Below are positions 58,124 to 64,000 of a stretch of 64,000 nt of DNA, in pieces (positions within the stretch are counted from its first letter, which is position 1; each line of letters starts with the position of its first letter). This DNA comes from Clostridia bacterium (GTDB lineage: Bacteria; Bacillota; Clostridia; Oscillospirales; CAG-272): contig JAFTNJ010000003.1 of NCBI GenBank assembly GCA_017451915.1, positions 1 to 64,000 on the forward strand. Direction: 5' to 3'. The position numbers and the translations under genes are program-made. The notes under the pieces were generated by a model, which saw only the letters and a list, made by a program, of their open reading frames with translations, had not been told where the DNA came from and made no database searches.

Positions 58124-58772
58124 AGAAGTATGTTCGTTTCATCAAGACCCATTGGATGCAAATGGGAGCGATCCGATACCGGAGGATGCTGCAAGCCTTC
58201 CGGAAACAGAGTCGGTTCTCCCATCTGCGGCAACGATAGAAGAAAGGAGTGATACCGATGAAGAAAGGAGTGATGAAGTTGAAGAAGATTCTGCAACAGA
58301 TCCTGAAGATTCTGTTCTTTGTGCGGATCCCGGTCAAGGCGCTGATCCTGACCCTGGATATGCTCCGGAGCAAGAAGCCCAAGTCGGAATTGATGAGCTG
58401 CGAAGCCAACTGACACGGTTGCAAAAGGAGCTGGATCAACGGGACGCCCTCCTTCGCCGTATGGGGCAGGAGTGCGAGGAATTTGGGGTCCTGTACCCCG
58501 AGGTCTCCTTTGCAACACTCCCCGACAGCGTATGGGAGGACGTGCGTCACGGGATTCCTCTGGCGGCGGCCTATGCCCTTGCCGAACGGCGCAGATCCCA
58601 TACCGCCCAATCCGCCCTGCAAAGTAACCAACAAAACGCCACGCGTTCCGCCGGCGCTCTGGAAGGAACGCAAGCCGATTATTTTTCCCCCGCCGAGGTT
58701 CGGGCAATGAACCAAAGCGAGGTGCGCGCCAACTATCACAAAATCATGCAATCCATGCAAAAATGGAGATAA
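58116..58772 (+). CDS. Phage scaffold-like protein
   Basis: 218 residues, ATG at 58116 with GGAG nine bases upstream, overlapping the portal gene by eight bases. Residues ~1-95 are acidic low complexity (runs of EERSD, DPEDS, ADPDPG); then a coiled-coil-prone stretch (LRSQLTRLQKELDQRDALLRRM, ~98-119); the end YFSPAEVRAMNQSEVRANYHKIMQSMQKW fits the capsid-binding tail of scaffolds. The first ~100 codons have far fewer G/C third positions than the rest of the gene or the genome, coinciding with two nested +1-frame reading frames (58120-58239 and 58258-58413). Confidence 0.72.
   Translation: MNEEVCSFHQDPLDANGSDPIPEDAASLPETESVLPSAATIEERSDTDEERSDEVEEDSATDPEDSVLCADPGQGADPDPGYAPEQEAQVGIDELRSQLTRLQKELDQRDALLRRMGQECEEFGVLYPEVSFATLPDSVWEDVRHGIPLAAAYALAERRRSHTAQSALQSNQQNATRSAGALEGTQADYFSPAEVRAMNQSEVRANYHKIMQSMQKWR
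58120..58239 (+). CDS. Nested small basic ORF in scaffold gene (39 aa)
   Basis: +1-frame reading frame whose ATG overlaps the portal stop codon in the ATGA arrangement; the SD AAGGAG is 13 bases away, longer than ideal. Encodes 39 residues, strongly basic (Arg/Lys/His/Gln), opening MKKYVRFIKTHW. Two thirds of its codons end in G/C versus about 40 percent for the overlapping scaffold codons. Basic character is partly an automatic effect of reading an acidic frame shifted by one. Confidence 0.3.
   Translation: MKKYVRFIKTHWMQMGAIRYRRMLQAFRKQSRFSHLRQR
58239..58274 (+). repeat. 15-base direct repeat containing SD sequences
   Basis: GAAGAAAGGAGTGAT at 58239-58253 and 58260-58274, 21 bases apart (seven codons in the scaffold frame). 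The first copy supplies the SD of the 51-residue nested ORF. Confidence 0.6.
58258..58413 (+). CDS. Nested small hydrophobic-basic ORF in scaffold gene (51 aa)
   Basis: Same frame as the preceding nested ORF, own start ATG with AAAGGAG nine bases upstream. Encodes 51 residues: Lys-rich start MKKGVMKLKK, amphipathic/hydrophobic stretch ILQQILKILFFVRIPVKAL (~11-29), then ILTLDML and a Lys-rich end. About 80 percent of its codons end in G/C; the overlapping scaffold codons only about a quarter. A membrane-active peptide (holin-like or toxin-like) is possible by composition. No homologue is known to me. Confidence 0.4.
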   Translation: MKKGVMKLKKILQQILKILFFVRIPVKALILTLDMLRSKKPKSELMSCEAN

Positions 58773-58814
58773 TCCCATTTTAAAATAACAAAACAAGAAA
58801 GGAATTATAACATT

Positions 58815-59654
58815 ATGGCTATTACCAATTTTATTCCCACCGTATGGAGCGAAAATCTTTACCAGGCTCTGGACAAGCAGTACATCGCCGTTGCAAACTG
58901 CAACCGCGAATACGAGGGCGATATCCGCGAAAAAGGCAGTGTTGTTAAGATCTGCGGCATTGGCGACATCAGCGTCTCCGACTACCTCAAGGGCTCGAAC
59001 ATGACCGCCCCCGAAGCCCTCTCCGACACGGTTCGTGAGCTGCACATCAATCAGGCCAAGTATTTCAACTTCCAGATCGATGACATCGACCGCACCCAGG
59101 CAACGCCCCAGCTGATGGCCCTGGCAATGAAGAACGCCGCCAACGCCCTTGCCAACGCCGCCGACCGCTATATTTACAACCTCTACGATCAGGCCGGTCT
59201 TTGCAAGAATCTGACCGTTGCCGGCGGCGACGAGGTGATCAACCACCTCATTGATGCCCGCACGCACCTGATGGAGAAAAACGTGAGCGATCCCAAGGAT
59301 ATTATCATTGAGGTCTCTCCCGCCGTTGCCTCCATGATCATGAAGGCCAAGATCAATCTGGCCAGCGACAACACCGACACTCTGGAGAACGGTTGCATTG
59401 GCAACGTGGGCGGCTGTAAGGTCTTTGTTTCCAATAACATTGTTCAGGAAGAGGACGAGAGTGGCATGATCCACAACTGCATTGTACGCACAAAGCGTGC
59501 CATCGCCTTTGCCGAGCAGCTCTCCGAGATCGAGGCTTACCGTCCCGAGCTCCGCTTTGCCGACGCCGTAAAGGGCCTGCATCTCTACGGTGCCAAGGTG
59601 GTTTATCCCGAGGAGATGGTTACTCTGAGTCTGACGGTTCCCACCGTTGCCTAA
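58815..59654 (+). CDS. Phage major capsid protein
   Basis: 279 residues. Fits P22-type/HK97-fold coat proteins of short-tailed phages: FIPTVWSENLYQALDKQYIAVANCNREYEGDI opening, GDISVSDYLKG, YFNFQIDDIDRTQATPQLM, AADRYIYNLYDQ and IIIEVSPAVASMIMKAKI. RBS AAAGGAA. The RGD-like or telokin insertion of P22 is not apparent. Intact; no N-terminal protease-cleavage delta domain. Confidence 0.85.
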   Translation: MAITNFIPTVWSENLYQALDKQYIAVANCNREYEGDIREKGSVVKICGIGDISVSDYLKGSNMTAPEALSDTVRELHINQAKYFNFQIDDIDRTQATPQLMALAMKNAANALANAADRYIYNLYDQAGLCKNLTVAGGDEVINHLIDARTHLMEKNVSDPKDIIIEVSPAVASMIMKAKINLASDNTDTLENGCIGNVGGCKVFVSNNIVQEEDESGMIHNCIVRTKRAIAFAEQLSEIEAYRPELRFADAVKGLHLYGAKVVYPEEMVTLSLTVPTVA

Positions 59655-59672
59655 GCGAGGTGAGCGGTCCCT

Positions 59673-60068
59673 ATGACCTGCCGCGAGCTTTACGAGGCAG
59701 CTCTGCGCTTGGTGTGTGAAAACGCCGAGAACGGTGATGTTTCCGACTACGAGGATCGCGCCGGCTACATTCTGGCCACCGCGGTAACCCAGTGCGCCCC
59801 ATTGGATGCGCTCTATCGCAAAGCCACGGGCGGTTCCGCCGTGCCCCTCCCCATGGGCGTTTATCTGGATCTGGACGCGGACTTTCCCCTGAGTGATATC
59901 TTCTCGGCCGCCGTGCTCCATTACCTGTGCGCCATGCTGGTGCTGGACGAGAACGAAGCCATGAGCGATGCCTTCTTTGAGAAGTACACCGACGCCATTG
60001 CGTTGATCCAATCCTCGCTCCCCTTTGTTGGGGAGTCGATCACCGATCGCTATCAAGAGCTGATCTGA
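59673..60068 (+). CDS. Head-tail connector/adaptor-like protein
   Basis: 131 residues, 18 bases after the capsid gene. All-helical with a central ...PLPMGVYLDLDADFPLSDIFSAAVLHYLCAMLVLDENEAMSDAFFEKYTDAI segment, the pattern of small head-completion adaptors that sit below the portal. It is the last gene of the module; a strong terminator follows. Confidence 0.62.
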   Translation: MTCRELYEAALRLVCENAENGDVSDYEDRAGYILATAVTQCAPLDALYRKATGGSAVPLPMGVYLDLDADFPLSDIFSAAVLHYLCAMLVLDENEAMSDAFFEKYTDAIALIQSSLPFVGESITDRYQELI

Positions 60069-60078
60069 TCCCTTTTTT

Positions 60079-60123
60079 GGGGGAGCCCCTACCGCACAGC
60101 GGCAGAGGCTCCCCCTCTTGTAT
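60079..60123. terminator. Terminator of head module
   Basis: GGGGGAGCC (60079-60087) / GGCTCCCCC (60107-60115) hairpin, with T-rich flanks on both sides; separates the module from the convergent spoIIE. Confidence 0.85.
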
Positions 60124-60134
60124 TCTTATTTGAA

Positions 60135-62612
60135 TCATTCCTGCTCGCCCTCCAGGATCCGCAGGGCCACCGCCGAGCAATCGTCATGCTTTTCTGCCTC
60201 CGAGGCGTGGAGACAAATCTGATAGACGATCTCCTCCGGCGTTTGCTCTCCCACGCGGGACAAAAAGGTGATAAGCCACTCGGTTTTCTCCTCGGTCTCC
60301 GGCAAGATCCCGTCGCTCACCATCACCACCGTATCCCCCGGCTTGAGTACGAAGGAGGTCTCCCGCATCTCCACCCCCGGAAGGATCCCAATGGGGGCAG
60401 TTCCGATTTGCAGCTGATGCACCGCTCCGCCACGAATGATAAAGCTGGGAGCTGCTCCGCCTTTCAAAAAGGTGGCCTGTGCCGTGACCAGATCCAGCTC
60501 CAAGAGGTCGATCGTGGAGGAACATTCCCGCACACTCCCCACCTCTCGGGAACAGATCAGATTGTTGAGCATTCGCAAGGAGGTTCCCGCCCGGTTCCCG
60601 GCCCGAAGCATTTTTTCCAAGAACACCGAGCATAAGTTGGAGGTAAAAGCGGCCTCGGTGCCGCTCCCCATACCGTCGCTGATCAGCGCGTAAAAATAAT
60701 CTTTTTTATTCGAAAAGAGATTTACCGTATCCCCGCTGATCCCGCCATCGGCCGACACGTTGTTCCGCGCCCCCAGGACCGCAATGCTTCGCTTGGCCTG
60801 CAGGGTCATGGTGCTGACGTTATTCTCCACCTCAAACACCGGCCGCCCCAAGGAAAGACCGCACATCTCCCCCAGGTCACTTCGCAGAGTTTCCACCGTT
60901 ACCTTGGCGTGGTCCACCGAAACGTCCCGCAAAAGGATTCGACGGCGACGTTTTCCGTACACCGCAACACTTCCCGCACGGATGCCCGCATCACGCAGAT
61001 ATTCACCGATCCTACGCTCCCATTCCTCGTCAAATCGGTATTCTCCGTCATCCTCCTCCAAGGCATCATTGATAATTTTGGCAGTGGCCTCGTAATCCAT
61101 GGCAAAGATCTCGGTACGGTTGTTATGAAGCATCTCCCCGGTCAGGCGGGCGCAATCCCCATTGATCTTTTCCAGGATCTGCTCTGCCGCTTCACAGCGG
61201 CGCAACAGGGCCTGAGACATCTGCTCCTTCTCCACACGCCCGTGGGTATGCAGACGCGAGATCAGAAGATTGACGGTGTTCAAAGTAGCGGAGTATTCCA
61301 AGCCCCAGCAAATGCTTTTGTTGGGACAGTCACAGCAAGAAGCGTCAAAGGCGGCGTCACAGATCTGCCGCAGATCCAGCGTTCCCGGACGGCGAAACCG
61401 ATCGCTGAGATTGTAAAACATCTCGGAAAGGGAGGAAAAAGCCTCGGAGATTCCGCGAAAACGCTCGTTGGCATCCTGATGCCGCTGATCGGTCATCGGT
61501 GCCTTGGGTTCTGCCTCCACGGGGGTTGCCGAGGGCTTGTCCGTGACCTCCAGCTTGCAGGACAGCGAGAACAGTGCGCCCGCCAACAAGCCCGTGGGCA
61601 AAAAGCTCCAGACCGCTCCCGGCCCTCCCACGTACATTGCCCAGGCCGACATGGCAAAGATCGCCGTGACCATCCCCGCATTCGGGGCCTCTTTTCTTTT
61701 GGGAAGGGAAACCAACAACGCTGCCAGCAGGAAGGAGGGAGCGTACAAGGGCGCATACAGAAGGCCAAACAAAACGCCTCCCACGGCTCCCGTGACCGTT
61801 CCGTAGCGATGGCAAAGAACAAAGATGAAAAGGGTTGCCAGGGTCACCGCCAGGGAAAGCCCCCAAAGCTCCACCTCCCCCGCCGCCCAGACCATGGAGC
61901 CAAGCAATGTCAGCTGTGACACGCGTTGCAGGAGCCAATGTCGCTGCCCATCCCGACACAGGGCGTAAAGAAGGATCGCAAGGGGAGTAACGGCAAGGGC
62001 AAAAATGGCCGCGAACAAATCGTAATAGAGAAAGCCGCCCGCAATGATCCGATACAAAAAGATCAAAAAAACGCAAACCTCTCCCAAACAGATCCGCAGG
62101 CGCAGGCTCTCGTTCAACGCCTCGCGAAGCTCCCGTCCCACAAGAAGCAGACCTTGCAGAAGCGGAAGTCTCCCCCATTGGGGCTTGTCCTCCCGATCCT
62201 TTTGCTCCGACTCCTTCGTGGCCGTTTTGGGAAGCAAGCGCTCCAGCTTTTGGCGCAATGCGGCGGGAAGCTCCACCCCTCCGTTGGAGGCCTCGCCCAT
62301 CCACCGAGTTACCAAAAGCACCAGGGCGGCGGCGCAATATACGCAGATGTAGACCACGGGCATTTGTACGTCCGAGAGTGCGGCTCCCAATAGTCCCAGC
62401 AGGATGGGAACGGTATGTCCCCCGGCGGCGCACAGCAGAGCCAGCCCCAGGGGATTGGCACCAAACAGCAGGGGCGCGCGCCCCAAAAGATAAGCCGCCC
62501 CCAGCCAAAACAGTTCCCGACGAAGCCATAACAGGCTCCGCCGCCCCCAGCCTTCCTCTGCCACGCCCCTGACGCGCTCCTCTTGGTTTCGTTTTTTTGC
62601 TTGCTCTTGCAT
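60135..62612 (-). CDS. spoIIE: Stage II sporulation protein E (PP2C phosphatase)
   Basis: 825 residues, normal length. SpoIIE dephosphorylates SpoIIAA to activate sigma-F in the forespore. Layout: ~10 transmembrane helices (~25-335), a central regulatory region containing CCDCPNKSICWG (zinc/cysteine cluster, ~438-449), and a C-terminal PP2C domain with LISDGMGSGTEA (~640), TIDLLELDLVT, MVSDGILPE (~765) and DDCSAVALRI (~805-814), all expected metal aspartates. ATG at 62612 has GGAAGG only two bases away, tight spacing that may limit translation. Confidence 0.95.
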   Translation of the reverse strand: MQEQAKKRNQEERVRGVAEEGWGRRSLLWLRRELFWLGAAYLLGRAPLLFGANPLGLALLCAAGGHTVPILLGLLGAALSDVQMPVVYICVYCAAALVLLVTRWMGEASNGGVELPAALRQKLERLLPKTATKESEQKDREDKPQWGRLPLLQGLLLVGRELREALNESLRLRICLGEVCVFLIFLYRIIAGGFLYYDLFAAIFALAVTPLAILLYALCRDGQRHWLLQRVSQLTLLGSMVWAAGEVELWGLSLAVTLATLFIFVLCHRYGTVTGAVGGVLFGLLYAPLYAPSFLLAALLVSLPKRKEAPNAGMVTAIFAMSAWAMYVGGPGAVWSFLPTGLLAGALFSLSCKLEVTDKPSATPVEAEPKAPMTDQRHQDANERFRGISEAFSSLSEMFYNLSDRFRRPGTLDLRQICDAAFDASCCDCPNKSICWGLEYSATLNTVNLLISRLHTHGRVEKEQMSQALLRRCEAAEQILEKINGDCARLTGEMLHNNRTEIFAMDYEATAKIINDALEEDDGEYRFDEEWERRIGEYLRDAGIRAGSVAVYGKRRRRILLRDVSVDHAKVTVETLRSDLGEMCGLSLGRPVFEVENNVSTMTLQAKRSIAVLGARNNVSADGGISGDTVNLFSNKKDYFYALISDGMGSGTEAAFTSNLCSVFLEKMLRAGNRAGTSLRMLNNLICSREVGSVRECSSTIDLLELDLVTAQATFLKGGAAPSFIIRGGAVHQLQIGTAPIGILPGVEMRETSFVLKPGDTVVMVSDGILPETEEKTEWLITFLSRVGEQTPEEIVYQICLHASEAEKHDDCSAVALRILEGEQE

Positions 62613-63092
62613 ACCCTTCCTTTCCGCGCGCCGCGCAAAGGCATGGGCGACACGCTTTCCCGTTTTTTCTTTTTTTCCACTCTATTTTACACCAAATTGC
62701 ACGTGGAAAGGGTCGAAAGCGATGGGTAAAAAAAAGGAAGTTTGTGATGGAAAACCGCAAAAAAGAAAAAAGAAGCGCCGCATGGGACGCTTCCTTGAAA
62801 AAAGAAGGACGATTGCTGGGGGGAGAGGTCGCAAAATCCTTGCTTTTGTCGGTCGAAAAACCGATATTTTCATAAGATGGAACGCGAAGGGCAAAAAACT
62901 TTGTTTTGCGGTTGCCCGCATATTTGTTTTTTTGCTGACGACATTCGCCTGCCGGAGAAGCATCCGCCGAATTTTCGATCACTTCTCTCCTCGTCAACCG
63001 CAGAGCGGTCTGGCGCTATCCACAGTCCCGGATTTGTGGGAGGATCTTTCTTTTCTTTATAAGGCGCAAACGATTGATTTTCTGAAAAAGAG
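62613..63092. other. Intergenic region spoIIE / beta-helix gene (480 bases)
   Basis: No confident gene. A plus-strand open frame at 62722-63096 (124 residues, Lys/Arg-rich, with a plausible RBS AAAGGAAG) has no recognisable motif and runs into the convergent gene; I treat it as unlikely. The region carries the candidate Spo0A-type promoter of spoIIE. Confidence 0.5.
62684..62718 (-). promoter_or_regulatory. Candidate Spo0A-dependent promoter of spoIIE
   Basis: Minus strand TTCGAC (62712-62717) and TAAAAT (62684-62689), 22 bases apart. A 0A-box-like GGTCGAAA (62711-62718; consensus TGTCGAA) covers the -35. Bacillus spoIIE and spoIIG have the same overlong spacing with overlapping 0A boxes. 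Confidence 0.4.
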
Positions 63093-63773
63093 TTAGTCGT
63101 GCTTGGTTACAATACAACCCGAGGCTTTGTAAATACTGTTCTCGGGAATATATCCGCGCACGGCCGAAAGCGGATATACGTTGCTGTGAGAGCCTATGAC
63201 GGTGCCGGGATTGAGGACGCTTCCGCATCCCACCTCCACAAAATCTCCCAGAATGGCTCCCAGCTTGCGGCAACCGGTGGCAATCTTCTCCTCACCTACG
63301 CGAATTGCAACGTTGGTCTTGTCGCTCTTTACGTTGGAGGTGATGGCTCCGGCACCCAGATGGGACTTGTATCCAAGGATCGAATCCCCCACGTAATTGT
63401 AGTGCGGGACCTGTACCCCGTCAAACAGGATACAGTTCTTCAGCTCCGTGGAATTCCCCACTACGGCACCGTCCCCAACCAGGGCCGCGCCGCGAATGAA
63501 CGCGCAATGCCGCACCTCGGTCCCATGTCCGATGATACAGGGGCCGCTGATGCTTGCCGTGGGCGCGACCACGGCATCCTTGGCGATCCAAACATCCTCT
63601 CCTACGCGGCGATACTCCTCTGCCGAAAGGGTGGCGCCGATCTCCTGGATCATCCCGGGAATCCGGGAAAGGATCTCCCAAGGATAGGTAACGCTTGCCA
63701 GATAGGGAGCCGCCAGTGTGTGCTCGGGCGAGCCAAACAGGGACGACACGGTGAGCAGATCCGTAGCCTTCAT
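63093..63773 (-). CDS. Left-handed beta-helix (GlmU-like) protein
   Basis: 226 residues; ATG at 63773 chosen for GGAGG seven bases upstream (a GTG at 63779 is possible). After ~70 residues, hexapeptide repeats run through most of the protein: AKDAVVAPTASISGPCIIGHGTEV..., VGDGAVVGNSTELKNCILFDGVQV, then LGAGAITSNVKSDKTNVAIRVGEE and LGDFVEVGCGSVLNPGTVIG. This matches the C-terminal half of GlmU-type nucleotidyltransferases without the pyrophosphorylase half. It directly follows glmM, so a role around UDP-GlcNAc synthesis (perhaps acetyltransfer) is inferred. Confidence 0.82.
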   Translation of the reverse strand: MKATDLLTVSSLFGSPEHTLAAPYLASVTYPWEILSRIPGMIQEIGATLSAEEYRRVGEDVWIAKDAVVAPTASISGPCIIGHGTEVRHCAFIRGAALVGDGAVVGNSTELKNCILFDGVQVPHYNYVGDSILGYKSHLGAGAITSNVKSDKTNVAIRVGEEKIATGCRKLGAILGDFVEVGCGSVLNPGTVIGSHSNVYPLSAVRGYIPENSIYKASGCIVTKHD

Positions 63774-63775
63774 AC

Positions 63776-64000
63776 TCACGCCTCCTCTGCCAGACCGCGG
63801 GAGCGGATCACCTGCAGGATCGCGTCAACCACAGACTCACATTCCTCCACCGTAGGTGCCTCGCACATCACGCGGATCACCGGCTCGGTTCCGCTCTTGC
63901 GAAGCAGAACGCGCCCCCGCTTGCCCAAGGTCGCCTCGGCCTCGCCAATGGCGCGTTGCACCTCCGCATCCTCGCACACCGCCGTTTTGTCGGCTACCCG
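63776..64000 (-). CDS. glmM: Phosphoglucosamine mutase GlmM (3' end only)
   Basis: The last 74 residues of a gene that continues past the window end. Shows [26 protein letters not shown], the phosphate-binding domain IV of GlmM (RxSGTEP with RVM). Converts glucosamine-6-P to glucosamine-1-P, the step before GlmU. It ends three bases before the ATG of the GlmU-like gene. Confidence 0.88.
   Translation of the reverse strand, partial: RVADKTAVCEDAEVQRAIGEAEATLGKRGRVLLRKSGTEPVIRVMCEAPTVEECESVVDAILQVIRSRGLAEEA

Noticed and set aside
58062..60056. Long minus-strand open frame opposite the scaffold, capsid and connector genes
   Set aside because: Spans three genes of the opposite strand including their intergenic gaps, composition is that of an antisense shadow, and no start region is convincing.
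62722..63096. 124-residue Lys/Arg-rich plus-strand open frame with a plausible RBS
   Set aside because: No motif, overlaps the convergent gene end and the spoIIE promoter; kept only as a note in the intergenic entry.
1..64000. tRNA, rRNA or riboswitch genes
   Set aside because: I scanned intergenic regions for cloverleaf ends, rRNA segments and common riboswitch cores and saw none; the only structured leader noted is before rpsF.

Overview
The window looks like chromosome from an endospore-forming Firmicute of the class Clostridia, moderately GC-rich, probably gut-associated. The evidence is sporulation genes (yqfC, yqfD, ylbJ, spoIIE), a Firmicute-type housekeeping order (yqfC-yqfD-phoH-ybeY-era-recO-mutS2), rpsF-ssb-rpsR, a RicT/PSP1 protein next to holB, strong AAGGAG ribosome binding sites, and many TTGACA-17-TATAAT promoters. 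Family-level placement is not possible by eye.

Layout. 0.2-3.3 kb: a three-gene surface operon (membrane-anchored acidic protein, seven-repeat RCC1 propeller protein, small secreted protein sharing the propeller protein's C-terminal domain). 3.3-11.1 kb: the DNA-repair/ribosome-maturation/sporulation operon. 11.2-14.7 kb: ylbJ, then a VanY-like carboxypeptidase, an SDR and a ComEC-like metallo-hydrolase lipoprotein. 14.8-16.2 kb: rpsF-ssb-rpsR with a structured leader. 16.2-25.3 kb: transport and metabolism (two sugar-phosphate isomerase-like paralogues, PAP2 phosphatase, EIIC permease, CPBP protease, an MFS transporter with three histidine phosphatases, VanZ). 25.4-39.8 kb: an accessory array on the minus strand, rich in cytoplasmic hydrolases (SGNH/DUF4886/SASA esterases, NodB-like deacetylases, two related metallo-beta-lactamase-fold proteins, PHP, class I amidotransferase), plus an APH(3')-like kinase and a membrane-Nudix-like protein. 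Its upstream edge is a repeat-rich site at the 3' end of a TrmA/RumA-type rRNA methyltransferase gene. 40.0-51.1 kb: RNA-modification and housekeeping genes. 51.1-52.9 kb: a four-gene overlapping regulatory operon with a palindrome at its promoter. 53.0-60.1 kb: a compact phage head-morphogenesis module (small and large terminase, gp10-like, portal, scaffold, capsid, connector) without tail, lysis or integrase genes. 60.1-64.0 kb: spoIIE, a left-handed beta-helix protein and the 3' end of glmM.

The most unusual items are: (1) the tail-less head module, with two small open frames nested in the +1 frame of its scaffold gene, where the scaffold frame loses its normal third-position GC; (2) helically phased repeats just upstream of the small terminase gene; (3) the repeated rumA 3' ends flanking accessory genes; (4) the concentration of leaderless carbohydrate-esterase-type enzymes. 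All functional statements rest on reading motifs by eye; no database search was possible.
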